64,000 bases of DNA from Streptomyces sp. BA2 (GCF_009769735.1 NZ_WSRO01000002.1:9039001-9103000), one strand, 5' to 3'. Shown: positions 16,528 through 24,918, numbered from the stretch's first letter. Notes: a model not told the origin generated them from the letters alone. Made by a program: numbers and translations.

Positions 16528-16986
16528 ATGGATCAGACGACAGGACGAAGTGCACTGTTCAGCGGGTTGCTGTCGGTTTCAGAGGTGTACGAGGGCAGCG
16601 AGGAGATCGCCTCGGCACGGTCTCTGGCCCGAACGTTCCTGACAGATGTGCAAACCGTTCATGGGCTTCCCGTGTCCGGCCGCGCAATGGGCATGGTCCA
16701 GCTGGTGGTCAGCGAGTTGGTGACCAACGTCATCAGATACGCGCCTGGGCCCTGTCTGCTGACACTGGAGGTTCAGGGCGGCGCAGTTGAGGTCACCGTG
16801 TGGGACAGCAGCACCGCCCTCCCCGCAGTCCTGGCGCCGGATGCAGGCAGGATCGGCCAGCACGGGCTGGAGATCGTGATGGCTGTTTGCCAGAGCTTCC
16901 AGGTGCACCGGGAACCGGTGGGCAAGCGGATCACCGCGGCAGTCGGTCTTGCCGACGCCCCAGGCGGCGACAGGGTCGGCCACTAG
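16528..16986 (+). CDS. Anti-sigma-factor-type ATP-binding protein (HATPase_c_2)
   Basis: 152 aa from ATG 16528 with AAGGCGGA upstream. The N box is MGMVQLVVSELVTNVIRYAP and the G box GQHGLEIVMAVCQSFQV, the RsbW/SpoIIAB-type kinase fold without other domains. Streptomyces carries dozens of such proteins; they bind sigma factors or phosphorylate STAS anti-anti-sigma factors. No sigma factor or STAS gene is adjacent, so its partner is unknown. Confidence 0.85.
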   Translation: MDQTTGRSALFSGLLSVSEVYEGSEEIASARSLARTFLTDVQTVHGLPVSGRAMGMVQLVVSELVTNVIRYAPGPCLLTLEVQGGAVEVTVWDSSTALPAVLAPDAGRIGQHGLEIVMAVCQSFQVHREPVGKRITAAVGLADAPGGDRVGH

Positions 16987-17149
16987 CTATGACCGGCGGC
17001 GCTCGGTCAGGCGCCGGGCTCCATCGGGCAGGAGGGCCCTTGCAGGGGCCAGACGCTGACGCTGCTGGCAGCCGCACCCCTCAGGCATGTCGCATGCCTC
17101 CCACGCCCACGCCTCCCACGCCCATCAACACCGAAACACCGAAACACCG

Positions 17150-17212
17150 AAGGGCCCGGCGCATCGTGGCCGCCACCCGCAGAAGGCGACGCTCAGCTGC
17201 CCTCGGGCCCTT
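17150..17212. terminator. Long-loop inverted repeat between convergent genes
   Basis: AAGGGCCCG (17150-17158) and CGGGCCCTT (17204-17212) are perfect complements 45 nt apart, between the ends of the ATPase gene (16986) and the minus-strand gene at 17226. Possible bidirectional terminator. Confidence 0.45.
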
Positions 17213-17225
17213 GGGGCACGGCAGT

Positions 17226-17663
17226 TCAGCCGCAGTTGCCGCTGATCCACTTGTGTGAGGCGACCTTGTAGGTGTTCTGCAGGTAGCCGCTCTTCTGCTG
17301 ACGGGTGCAGCCGACCCGGTTCTTGTAGTCGGCGTTGAGGTAGTAGGCGACCCCTGAGGCGTTGGACGTGCCGTTGTTCCACACGTAGTACACGTTGCGG
17401 GTCTTCGCCCAGGAGCACTGGAGGACGCCCGTGGACCAGTTGACGTCCGCCACCGGCCAACTGCAGCGCTTCCAGTCGCTGTTGTAGAAGCAGACGTCGC
17501 CCTTGTCGCAGCTGATGGCCCTCGGGCTGCCGTCCCGGGTCTGGATGACCTTGCTGGTAGATATGGAAGACGTCGTGTCCGCGGCGCCGGCCGAGGGCAG
17601 GAAGGCCACCCCGGTGAGGGCAGCTGCTGAGGTGATGACGGCGGCTCGTTTGGTGAGAGACAT
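17226..17663 (-). CDS. Secreted I36-like small protein
   Basis: 145 aa. Signal peptide 1-27 ends in SAGA-AD. The mature part has ISCDKGDVCFYNSDWKRCSW, the CFY core of peptidase-inhibitor-I36/beta-gamma-crystallin-like proteins, plus six or more Cys and a Tyr/Asn-rich end. It probably folds outside the cell with disulfides. It is the most distant relative of the three paralogues at 18495, 20324 and 20742 and lies on the opposite strand. Protease inhibition is a family guess, not shown here. Confidence 0.7.
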   Translation of the reverse strand: MSLTKRAAVITSAAALTGVAFLPSAGAADTTSSISTSKVIQTRDGSPRAISCDKGDVCFYNSDWKRCSWPVADVNWSTGVLQCSWAKTRNVYYVWNNGTSNASGVAYYLNADYKNRVGCTRQQKSGYLQNTYKVASHKWISGNCG

Positions 17664-17695
17664 GCCGGTTCTCCATTCGGAGTTGGGGCTCGGGA

Positions 17696-17731
17696 CTGGT
17701 GCTGGAACTGGTGCTGGAGCTGGTGCTGGTC
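17696..17731. repeat. Short CTGGTG/CTGGAG tandem repeat
   Basis: Repeats of the form CTGGTGCTGGAA/G lie just upstream of the I36-like start and before a 300-nt gene-free stretch (17732-18060) that holds the two hairpins listed next. Confidence 0.6.
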
Positions 17732-17833
17732 TACGACACCAAAAGCTACGGACGTGAGCCGGTCGGGCGCGTCAACTGGAGGGTTGAAGCGCCGCTCCAC
17801 CCAGTGGGGCAGCAGGTAAACCCTGGCGGTAGC

Positions 17834-17864
17834 GCACGTCCGTGCCGCGGCTGAGCGGACGTGC
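17834..17864. other. 9-bp inverted repeat
   Basis: GCACGTCCG (17834-17842) and CGGACGTGC (17856-17864) with a 13-nt loop, in the divergent promoter region between 17663 and 18061. Hairpin or operator. Confidence 0.5.
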
Positions 17865-17887
17865 CCGAGGCGCGGTGCGTCGTCAGT

Positions 17888-17917
17888 CCAGGGGTTGAGG
17901 TATGCCTCAACCCCTGG
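17888..17917. other. 13-bp perfect inverted repeat with TATG loop
   Basis: CCAGGGGTTGAGG (17888-17900) and CCTCAACCCCTGG (17905-17917). It lies 144 bp before the DUF2690 gene and is too far from any gene end for a normal terminator, so it may be an operator, attenuator or end of a lost mobile element. Confidence 0.6.
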
Positions 17918-18060
17918 TTGGCGAGCGGGTGTTGGGCACCGCGGTGGGTGTGGTCGAACTTCAACCGTCGGTTGGACGCTCCGTTGCCGGACCGCTGCTT
18001 TGCTTCTCGCGTTTCCCATCCGTCCCGGCAACGCGCCGGGCGACGTGAAGGAGCTTCGCC

Positions 18061-18495
18061 ATGAAAAGGTCCCTGCGCCGTGCCGCAGGGGGCGCGACCG
18101 CGTCCCTGTCCCTGGCTCTCGTCCTGGCCGGCGTGAACGCATCGCCCGCGGCGGCGACCGCCAGCTGTTACGGCGCCTCCTGCAACGGTCTGAACCCGGC
18201 GAAGACCACCTGCGCGAACGACGCGCGGACGGTCAAGAAGGGCCCTTTCATCGACATGGAGCTGCGTTACAGCCCTTCATGCAGGTCGGCTTGGGCTCGT
18301 ATCGGCGGCCATGCGCCCCGTGGCATCAAGCTGACGATCAGGAACACCAAGGGCAACGTGTACTCGGGCAACATCGCAGCCAGTGGCGGCGGCTACTTCA
18401 GCGTGATGGTGAACGACAAGGACATCAAGGCGTGGGCGTGCGGAAGCTGGTACGCGAACGGGAGCGACCAGCACGAATGCACGGACAGCTACTGA
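18061..18495 (+). CDS. Secreted DUF2690 protein
   Basis: 144 aa with GAAGGAG before the ATG. Signal peptide 1-33 (ends AAATA). The mature protein shows the DUF2690 pattern: SCYGASCNGLNP, then TCANDARTVKKG, then ELRYSPSCRSAWARI, with six Cys likely paired. Members are exported small proteins of unknown role, some fused to kinases. It heads a tight run of secreted-protein genes (18061-21146); its TGA overlaps the next ATG. Confidence 0.75.
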   Translation: MKRSLRRAAGGATASLSLALVLAGVNASPAAATASCYGASCNGLNPAKTTCANDARTVKKGPFIDMELRYSPSCRSAWARIGGHAPRGIKLTIRNTKGNVYSGNIAASGGGYFSVMVNDKDIKAWACGSWYANGSDQHECTDSY

Positions 18496-18893
18496 TGCCC
18501 GCTGTGCGTACGGCGCTTGGCGCGGCCGCCGCACTGCTCTGCGGGGTGGCTCTCGGGACCGGCCCGTCGCCCGCCTCCGCCTCCGCCGCTGATGCGCAGG
18601 CCGGTGCCGGTGCCGGTGCCGGCACCGGTGCGGGCTGCGGCTACCCGTACGTCTGCTTCTACATCGGCGAGACGGAGTCCGGCCGGTTCAAGGACATCAC
18701 CTCCGGCTGGCAGCTCCTGGGTCCCAGCAAGGGCGCCGAGTACGCCGTCAACACCCGCCGCGACGACGGCGCGAAACTGCACTTCACCAACGGGAGGACC
18801 CGGTGCGTAGCGCCCGGCGAGAGCAAGTTGCTGGTTCCGATCGGGACCGTGGACAAGATTCGCATCATGGACTCGCCGCAGTGCCGCCCCTGA
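18495..18893 (+). CDS. Secreted I36-like paralogue A
   Basis: 132 aa, starting inside the previous stop (TGATG). Signal peptide to about residue 30, then an Ala/Gly run and the core GCGYPYVCFYIGETESG with KDITSGWQLL, KGAEYAVNTRRDDGAKL and a last pair of Cys. The core aligns clearly with 20324 (GCDWPKVCFY) and 20742 (GCQWPYVCFY), making three paralogues within 2.7 kb. Fold is probably beta-gamma-crystallin/I36-like. Target unknown. Confidence 0.75.
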   Translation: MPAVRTALGAAAALLCGVALGTGPSPASASAADAQAGAGAGAGTGAGCGYPYVCFYIGETESGRFKDITSGWQLLGPSKGAEYAVNTRRDDGAKLHFTNGRTRCVAPGESKLLVPIGTVDKIRIMDSPQCRP

Positions 18894-19885
18894 GGGGCCG
18901 CCCGCGCAGTGGTGTGCGCCTGTGTCTGGCCGTTGCGGCAGGGCTCGCGCTGGTCATGGGGGCGTCCACAGGGGCGAGCGCGTACGAGCGGGCCGCCTAT
19001 CCCACCCAGTCCGCGGGCAACCGAGGAACCGATGTGCTGGCCCTGCAGCACCTGGTGGCGGCGGGCGGCCAGCCCACCACGGCCGACGGCGTGTTCGGCT
19101 CCACCACCGTGCAGGCCGTCAAGCGCTTCCAGCAGGCACACAGCCTGGCCGCCGACGGCATCGTGGGTCCCGCGACCTGGGCGGCGCTGGCCAGGACGGT
19201 CAAGGAAGGCTCCTCGGGGCCCGCGGTGCGTGCGCTGCAGAGCGCACTCAACGCCAAGACCGGTGCCGGGCTCTCCGTGGACGGCGTGTTCGGGCCGGCG
19301 GTACGTACCGCGGTTCAGCGTTTCCAGACCAAGGCGGGCCTGACGGCGGACGGTGTCGTCGGACCGCAGACCTGGAAGAACCTGCTGTGGCACTACGAGA
19401 AGCTCGACTTCGCGACCGGCAACCTCTGCGACCAGAACCCGGACGGCAACACCTCCGCGAACTGGGGCACCGCCGCAGCCGTCGCCCAGGTCGAAGCGGC
19501 AGCGAAGGCCTTCGGAGCCACGGGGCAGGGCAAGGTGCCCGTCGGTGATCTGAGCTGGGAGCTGGGCGGGGACATTCCCGGTCACGCCAGCCACGAGCAG
19601 GGCCTGGACGCCGACCTGTGGCCTGTCCGTACCGACAACGCCCAGTGCACCGCGGGACGTATCACCTGGAGGTCGGCGGCCTACGACCGGGCCGCCACCA
19701 GGCGCCTGGTGCAGGAGATACGCAAGGCCGCCCCCGGCCACGTGAAGGTCGTCTACTTCAACGACCCCCAGCTGATCTCCGAGGGGCTGACCGTCTCGTA
19801 TCCCAACCACGACAACCACCTGCATGTCCGCTACTGCGAAGCCGTGCACAACAACCCGGACCCGGACGCCGACTACACCTGCTGA
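18881..19885 (+). CDS. Secreted peptidoglycan hydrolase: two PG-binding domains plus M74-like endopeptidase
   Basis: About 334 aa from GTG 18881, which overlaps the previous gene's end; GTG 18803 with GGAGG is an alternative. A signal peptide (LAVAAGLALVMGASTGASA) is followed by two PG_binding_1 repeats (RGTDVLALQHLV...ADGIVGPATWAAL; GPAVRALQSAL...ADGVVGPQTWKNL). The catalytic part carries GHASHEQGLDADLWPV and DNHLHVRYC, the His-x6-Asp and HxH zinc motifs of penicillin-insensitive murein endopeptidases (MepA, M74). It should cut cell-wall cross-links. Its place inside the secreted-protein run suggests the neighbours also act at the wall. Confidence 0.85.
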   Translation: MPPLRGRPRSGVRLCLAVAAGLALVMGASTGASAYERAAYPTQSAGNRGTDVLALQHLVAAGGQPTTADGVFGSTTVQAVKRFQQAHSLAADGIVGPATWAALARTVKEGSSGPAVRALQSALNAKTGAGLSVDGVFGPAVRTAVQRFQTKAGLTADGVVGPQTWKNLLWHYEKLDFATGNLCDQNPDGNTSANWGTAAAVAQVEAAAKAFGATGQGKVPVGDLSWELGGDIPGHASHEQGLDADLWPVRTDNAQCTAGRITWRSAAYDRAATRRLVQEIRKAAPGHVKVVYFNDPQLISEGLTVSYPNHDNHLHVRYCEAVHNNPDPDADYTC

Positions 19886-19919
19886 CCGCAGCCGGCCGCA
19901 TCACGAAGGAGGTCACGTC

Positions 19920-20327
19920 ATGAAGGGCACGAAGACACTCAGACGCACAGCACTCGCCGGGGCCGTCTCCCTGGCCTGTGTCGTGGGCCTGGCCGACCCG
20001 GCGGCGGCAAGCTCCGCCAACCTCTCCGGCTGGGTCAAGTCGACCACCACGTACTACAAGACCAAGCGGACGATCACGGCCGGCGGCTCCCACATCTATC
20101 TGCGCATCAACCGGGTTCCGGCCGACATGGTCGTCTTCTGGTACAAGTGCGGCGACAAGAGCGTGCGCGGCAGGAACGTGCACTTCTACCCGGGCGACGA
20201 CGGCAAGCGCAAGCTGATCGGCTCCGACTTCCGGGCAGGAACGGTGTTCTGCCTGGGCGACGCGGGCGACATCAGCGAGAGCGGCGCCGCCTGGAGCGGA
20301 AGCCTCAACTGGAACGTGTACTCGTGA
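19920..20327 (+). CDS. Small secreted protein, unknown
   Basis: 135 aa with a textbook ribosome site (GAAGGAGG) 6 nt before ATG. Signal peptide 1-31 (ends PAAAS). The mature part is basic and Tyr-rich (KSTTTYYKTKRTITAGG, DMVVFWYKCGDKSV) with two Cys. No family recognised; it lacks the CFY core of its neighbours. Its TGA overlaps the next GTG, so the two are coupled. Confidence 0.7.
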   Translation: MKGTKTLRRTALAGAVSLACVVGLADPAAASSANLSGWVKSTTTYYKTKRTITAGGSHIYLRINRVPADMVVFWYKCGDKSVRGRNVHFYPGDDGKRKLIGSDFRAGTVFCLGDAGDISESGAAWSGSLNWNVYS

Positions 20328-20710
20328 GGCGGGCCGTCCACATCAAAGCCGCCGCCACCGCACTGGCCGGCGCCGCGGCCTTCTGCCTCCTCAAGCCCGC
20401 GCCCGCCGTCGCCTCGACCGCGTACGGCTGCGACTGGCCCAAGGTCTGCTTCTACCTGACCGGCGACGACTGGTCGCGCAGGGCGCCGACGGCCGGCTAC
20501 GAGGACATCACGCGTCACTTCCAGGAGCTGGGCCCGCGCAGCAAGGGAGCCGACTGGGTCTTCAACTCCCGTAACGACGACCGGGCGTTGATCCGGTACA
20601 CGTTCGGCGGCAGGACCGGTGAGGTCTGCCTCGGGCCGAACAAGTCCCTCTCGCTCGGAGCCCACACCACCGTGACCCACATCAAGATCGAGGACTCCCG
20701 CGCGTGCTGA
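20324..20710 (+). CDS. Secreted I36-like paralogue B
   Basis: 128 aa from GTG 20324 (GTGA overlap with the gene before). Signal peptide to about residue 29 (PAVAS). Core GCDWPKVCFYLTGDDW, YEDITRHFQELGPRSKGADW, FNSRNDDRALIRY, and a Cys near the end. About half the core positions match paralogues A and C. Function unknown, probably an exported disulfide-bonded inhibitor or binding protein. Confidence 0.75.
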   Translation: MRRAVHIKAAATALAGAAAFCLLKPAPAVASTAYGCDWPKVCFYLTGDDWSRRAPTAGYEDITRHFQELGPRSKGADWVFNSRNDDRALIRYTFGGRTGEVCLGPNKSLSLGAHTTVTHIKIEDSRAC

Positions 20711-20741
20711 GCGCGGGCCCCACAAGGAGAGGCAGGACGCT

Positions 20742-21146
20742 GTGCTGAAGAGCAGAAGAATCGCCGCCGCCGTGATCGCGGGGGCCGCCGCCGCGGCCGG
20801 CCTGGTTCCGCTGACCGCCACACCGGCGGCCGCGGATTCCAGGGACGGCTGCCAGTGGCCCTATGTCTGCTTCTATCTGACCAAGAGCGACTACAACAAC
20901 AACCGGCCCACCGCCGCCTACAAGGACGTCACCGAGAACTTCCAGGCGCTGGGCTCACGCAGCCGTGGAGCGGACTACATCGTCAACACCCGCAATGACG
21001 ACCGGGTCCGGGTGCGCTTCCTGAACGGCGGCGACACCTACACCATGTGCCTGCCTCCCAATGTGGCCTCGGCGCGCCTGCCCGCCGACGTCGTCGTGAC
21101 GGCTGTGAAAATCGAGCCACAGTCCACTTGCCCCCCGGGTCCGTAG
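20742..21146 (+). CDS. Secreted I36-like paralogue C
   Basis: 134 aa from GTG 20742. Signal peptide ends PAAAD (about 33). Core GCQWPYVCFYLTKSDY, YKDVTENFQALGSRSRGADY, NTRNDDRVRVRFLNGG, then TMCLPPN and a last Cys. Closest to paralogue B. It ends the run and is followed by a very strong terminator. Confidence 0.75.
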   Translation: MLKSRRIAAAVIAGAAAAAGLVPLTATPAAADSRDGCQWPYVCFYLTKSDYNNNRPTAAYKDVTENFQALGSRSRGADYIVNTRNDDRVRVRFLNGGDTYTMCLPPNVASARLPADVVVTAVKIEPQSTCPPGP

Positions 21147-21178
21147 GGAGCGGTGCTTGGAGAGGAGCCTGCAGTGGT

Positions 21179-21216
21179 GCGGGGCGGGCGGCCCGGAAAC
21201 GGGCTGCCCGCCCCGC
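21179..21216 (+). terminator. 17-bp stem terminator with GAAA loop
   Basis: The arms 21179-21195 and 21200-21216 (GCGGGGCGGGC...) pair along 17 bp with one G-U and a GAAA tetraloop. It lies 33 nt past paralogue C and closes the secreted-protein operon. The rest of 21147-21497 shows no gene. Confidence 0.85.
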
Positions 21217-21497
21217 ACCATGTCCCTCCGTCCCCCCCGATCCGTGGCAGTTGCGGGCCCTCCCAGTTGCGGGCGGCGGCCACAGGGCGGTGACGCCGTT
21301 TCGGCCAAAAATCGCCCAGGTTGCGCAACGTGCTTGAACAGCCTGTGCCGGCGCGTGAGGATCTGCTGCGACGCGACCACCGTCTGGGCGGGGCGTGAAG
21401 GGGGCGGGTGCACGCTGCCACCTTCGTGACCAACGCCGCGCCAAAACCGGTGGTCGCCGCCAGCGGGTTGGAACAAGACGGGGGCGGGGGCTCATCT

Positions 21498-22199
21498 GTG
21501 ACCAGCGTGCTTATTGTCGATGACCAACATCTGATCCGGACAGGTGTAGCCGCGATTCTGCGGACGTCACCGGACTTCTCGGCGGTCACGGAAGCGGCAG
21601 ACGGGGAAGAAGCCGTCGCCATGGCGGCGGAACACCGCCCCGACGTCATCCTCATGGACATCCGGCTGCCGGGCTGCAGCGGTATCGACGCGGCCGAACG
21701 CATCCTCGCCCTGAGCCTGACGCCGCAGCCGCGCATCATCATCCTCACGACGTTCGACGTGGACGAGTACGTCTACGCCGCCCTGCGCGTCGGCGCTTCC
21801 GGCTTCCTGCTCAAGCACTCCTCGCCGGAGCGCCTCCTGGCCGCGATCTCCCTCATCGCCTCGGGCGACATACTGTTCGACCCGTCGGTGACGCGTCGGC
21901 TCATCGAAGCGTACGTACCGCGGCACTGCGGACCGCGCCCACAGGCGGCGGTCCTCCAGCAGCTCACCGCCCGTGAGGTCGAAGTGCTGCGGCTCGTGGG
22001 CCGGGGCCTGACCAATGACGAGATCGCCGTGGCGCTCGTCGTGTCCGAGGCCACCGTCAAGTCGCATCTGCACCGAGCGATGACCAAACTCGCGCTGCGC
22101 AGCAGGGCGCAGGCGGTCGTTCTCGCCTACGAGGCAGGGCTCATGGGGCAATTGCCGCGCCGGACGGGCGAGGTCGGCGAGGTCGAGGCCGTCGGCTAG
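21498..22199 (+). CDS. NarL/LuxR-family response regulator
   Basis: 233 aa from GTG 21498. Receiver domain with the acidic pair in VLIVDDQH, phospho-acceptor Asp in VILMDIRLPG (about 53) and the conserved Lys in FLLKHSS. The LuxR helix-turn-helix at the C-terminus reads LTAREVEVLRLVGRGLTNDE then VSEATVKSHLHRAMTKL. Its histidine kinase is almost surely the gene at 23193, with a minus-strand secreted peptidase gene in between. Likely targets are the secreted-protein operon upstream or the peptidase. Confidence 0.92.
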   Translation: MTSVLIVDDQHLIRTGVAAILRTSPDFSAVTEAADGEEAVAMAAEHRPDVILMDIRLPGCSGIDAAERILALSLTPQPRIIILTTFDVDEYVYAALRVGASGFLLKHSSPERLLAAISLIASGDILFDPSVTRRLIEAYVPRHCGPRPQAAVLQQLTAREVEVLRLVGRGLTNDEIAVALVVSEATVKSHLHRAMTKLALRSRAQAVVLAYEAGLMGQLPRRTGEVGEVEAVG

Positions 22200-22247
22200 G
22201 CGCGCTCGCCGCCATGGCCGGCGCGCCCGCCGTCACCGCTGGCGCGG

Positions 22248-22793
22248 TCAGCAGCCGCCGCAGTTGTAGTAGGTGACGTCCCAGTGGTTGCTCTCGCGGG
22301 CATAGATGTTGCCGGAGCCCGACTTGTACTGCTTGGCGCCGTCCCCGCGGTCCGCGATGCGGGTGAAGTTGCGGGTGATGTAGTTCGACACACAGGTCGT
22401 CGGGCTGAAGTCCAGCTTGTAGCCGTTCCAGTGGCTGTAGGTGCCGCTCGCGTGGCCGACCTCCGTGCCGCCGGTGATGGTCAGCGCGCAGCCGCTGGCG
22501 CTGTCGAGGGTGACGGCGCCCCGGGCGGTGTTGAGGTTGAGCTGCTCGAACGAGGTGCAGTTCGGGCGCTGACGGTCGGAACAGCCGCCGCTGGACGTCC
22601 ACTTGATGCCTGCGGCACGAAAGCGGTTCGTCGCGTCGGCGTGACTTATCTTGGTCACCGCCGCGGCTCGTTCCCCGGAGGCCGCGGCACCGCTTGCCGA
22701 CGACGCGGACATGGCTGACGCGGGCACGACCGCCGCCGTGAGCAGACCCAGGGTGCCCAGCGTCGCGTACAGGGGGCGCTTGAACGGGTTCAT
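22248..22793 (-). CDS. Secreted hedgehog/M15-like metallopeptidase candidate
   Basis: 181 aa from ATG 22793. Signal peptide to about residue 27 (VVPASA). The mature part contains GIKWTSSGGCSDR, SGCALTITGGTEVGHASG, then SHWNGYKLDF and finally NHWDVTYYNCGGC. SHxxGxxxD and HxDV are the zinc-ligand spacings of M15/hedgehog-fold D-Ala-D-Ala peptidases, so I infer a small cell-wall peptidase; there is no PG-binding domain. It has six or more Cys. It lies between the response regulator and the kinase, on the opposite strand, and shares a promoter region with the kinase. Confidence 0.6.
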   Translation of the reverse strand: MNPFKRPLYATLGTLGLLTAAVVPASAMSASSASGAAASGERAAAVTKISHADATNRFRAAGIKWTSSGGCSDRQRPNCTSFEQLNLNTARGAVTLDSASGCALTITGGTEVGHASGTYSHWNGYKLDFSPTTCVSNYITRNFTRIADRGDGAKQYKSGSGNIYARESNHWDVTYYNCGGC

Positions 22794-23192
22794 GCGGGGT
22801 TCCTCTCGGAGGGTGGTGTGAGGCGGGGCGGTGCTCGGGGGGACAGGCGCGCTGTGCGGTGCGTGCGTCACCGGCAGGGGCACTCGCGTGCTCTGCTGTG
22901 TCGTGGTGACTCCTGCCCCGCTGAGCACCGAGGCACGCGGCGCATCCTGCGCCGCGAGGAGCACGCTACGGTTCGGCATCCGTCCCGTACATCGCATGGC
23001 CGACTGACATCCACCTACCACTCAGGTTCAGCCGGGCCCTCGTCTCCACCCGAGGGTGTAGAGCACCGTCAACCCGCGACGGAGGGACGCGGCGGCCCGG
23101 CACCCGCTGCGCAGTGCTGCTGCTCCGTCCCACCCGCACCAGGTCCTGCCGAATCAGGGGCTGTGACGGCACGGTTCGTTTAACCTGCAGCA
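22794..23192. other. Divergent promoter region without a gene (399 bp)
   Basis: It separates the M15-like gene (minus) from the kinase (plus). No convincing reading frame, palindrome or RNA element was seen. Confidence 0.5.
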
Positions 23193-24389
23193 ATGCGGGC
23201 GGGAAATGAGCGAGCTCGGCAGTACGCCGTCGATCTGGGCATCGCCGTGGCTGTCCTGGCCATCACGCTGGTATACGCGGTGACCCACCACGCGCCGCGG
23301 TGGCCGGACTTCGACTCCACAGCCGTCGTGCTCACCGTGGCCGTCAATCTGCCCTTGGCGCTGCGCCGCCGGATGCCCTGGACGGTCCTGCTGGTCACCA
23401 GCGCCGCCCTGGCCGCCTACACGGCCGCCGGATACCAGCCGACCGTCAACGTCTGGTCGCCGATGCTGGCCTTCCTCACCGTCGCCTCCGTGGACCCGCC
23501 CCGCAAGGCGGCGCCCGGCGCGGCCCTCGCCACCGCCGTATGGATCCACCACGCCCTCAGCGCGGGCACGTCTTCCATGTGGCTGGCCGTCGTGGAGACC
23601 CTGGCGTTCGTCACCATCGTCTGGGGCATCGGCTACAACCAGCGCCGTCTGCGGCAGAGCAACCGGCGCCTCGTGCGGCTCACCGACCGGCTGCGACAGC
23701 AAGAAGGAGCTTTGGCCCGCCAGGCCGTGGCGGGGGAGAGGCTCCGCCTCGCCCGGGAACTCCACGATGTCGTGACCCATCATCTGTCGGTCGTGTCCCT
23801 GCACAGCGGACTCGCCCGCCTCGTATGCGACAAGGACCCCCGGCAGACCCGCGACGCCCTGAGCACCATCGAGGCCTCCACCCACCGTGCCCTGGCCGAC
23901 ATGCGCGACCTGCTGCGCGTACTGCGCGTGCCGCCGGACGACGCTGATGCTCCCGGGGAGGCACAGGACGGTCGCACTGTGGGCCTGCAGGACGTCGCCG
24001 CGCTGGCCGCCTCGATGGACGCCGTCGGCCTGAACGTCACGACAACCGTCACCGGCACCCCGCGCCCCCTCATGCCGCACGCCGACCTGTGTGCCTACCG
24101 GATCGTCCAGGAGGCCCTGACCAACGTGCTGCGGCACGCAGGGGTCGGCACCCGTGTCGTCCTGTCGATCGACCACGGAACCGCCGGTCTCGCCGTCGCC
24201 GTCCGCGACGAAGGCGGCCCCCGCAAGGGCGCTCCCGCACCCGGGCGCGAGGAACTCCCGGGCGGGCGCTCGGGCGGGCGGGGTCTACAGGGTATGCGGG
24301 AGCGCGTCCGTCTGCACGACGGCGAATTCCACGCCGGCCCCCGCCAACCCAAGGGCTACGAGGTGGTGTTCACCCTGCCCCACCCCTAA
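23193..24389 (+). CDS. Sensor histidine kinase (HisKA_3)
   Basis: 398 aa. Four or five N-terminal membrane segments (1-145) form a small sensor with no large outer loop. The dimerisation box RLRLARELHDVVTHHLSVVS carries the phospho-His (about 190). N box AYRIVQEALTNVLRHA and the G box GRGLQGMRERVRLHDGEF complete the ATPase. It is the NarL-system partner of the regulator at 21498. Such kinases often sense envelope stress, which fits the wall-active neighbours, but the signal is unknown. Confidence 0.93.
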   Translation: MRAGNERARQYAVDLGIAVAVLAITLVYAVTHHAPRWPDFDSTAVVLTVAVNLPLALRRRMPWTVLLVTSAALAAYTAAGYQPTVNVWSPMLAFLTVASVDPPRKAAPGAALATAVWIHHALSAGTSSMWLAVVETLAFVTIVWGIGYNQRRLRQSNRRLVRLTDRLRQQEGALARQAVAGERLRLARELHDVVTHHLSVVSLHSGLARLVCDKDPRQTRDALSTIEASTHRALADMRDLLRVLRVPPDDADAPGEAQDGRTVGLQDVAALAASMDAVGLNVTTTVTGTPRPLMPHADLCAYRIVQEALTNVLRHAGVGTRVVLSIDHGTAGLAVAVRDEGGPRKGAPAPGREELPGGRSGGRGLQGMRERVRLHDGEFHAGPRQPKGYEVVFTLPHP

Positions 24390-24495
24390 CGCGCCGACTC
24401 TGACGAGGACGGCGTTCGGGTACGCGGCGTCGCCCAGCCGTGAGGAGCTGCAAGAAGCCGAAGGCCCAAGCTCGGGCAGGAGACCCGGTCGCCGA

Positions 24496-24918
24496 TCAGC
24501 GGCTCTGGGCGGTGATGTTGAACATCCAGCTGATCCCGAACTGGTCAATCAGCGAGCCCGCCTCGTCGCCCCACATCTGCTCTTCCAGAGGCAGCGTGAC
24601 GGTGCCACCGACGGACAGCTTCTCGAAGTAGTCGCGAAGCCCCCGGTCGTCGCCGTCGAGGAAGATCGCGACATTATTGCCGGGCCGATAGGGCGGGTGG
24701 CCGGGCCTCTCATCGGGATGGTCCCATGCCATCAGCGTGTAACCGGCGGGAGTGTCCAAACGAGAGTGCATGACCTTGTCGGCGTTGGGCGAGTCCGGCG
24801 AGCCGAACGCCGCCACAGATCCCAACTCCAACTCGCCGCCGAAGACCTCCCGGTAAAACTCCATCGCCTGCCGTGCATTGCCGTTGAACGTGATGCACGG
24901 ATTGACCTGAGACCCCAC
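24496..24918 (-). CDS. VOC-family protein (PhnB type)
   Basis: 140 aa. The text follows the PhnB/3-demethylubiquinone glyoxalase-like pattern: VNPCITFNGNARQAMEFYRE, FGGELELG, GYTLMAWDHPDE, and the end MWGDEAGSLIDQFGISWMFN. The fold is a paired beta-alpha-beta-beta-beta barrel. The biochemical role of this subgroup is unsettled. It converges on the kinase gene. Confidence 0.85.
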   Translation of the reverse strand: MGSQVNPCITFNGNARQAMEFYREVFGGELELGSVAAFGSPDSPNADKVMHSRLDTPAGYTLMAWDHPDERPGHPPYRPGNNVAIFLDGDDRGLRDYFEKLSVGGTVTLPLEEQMWGDEAGSLIDQFGISWMFNITAQSR

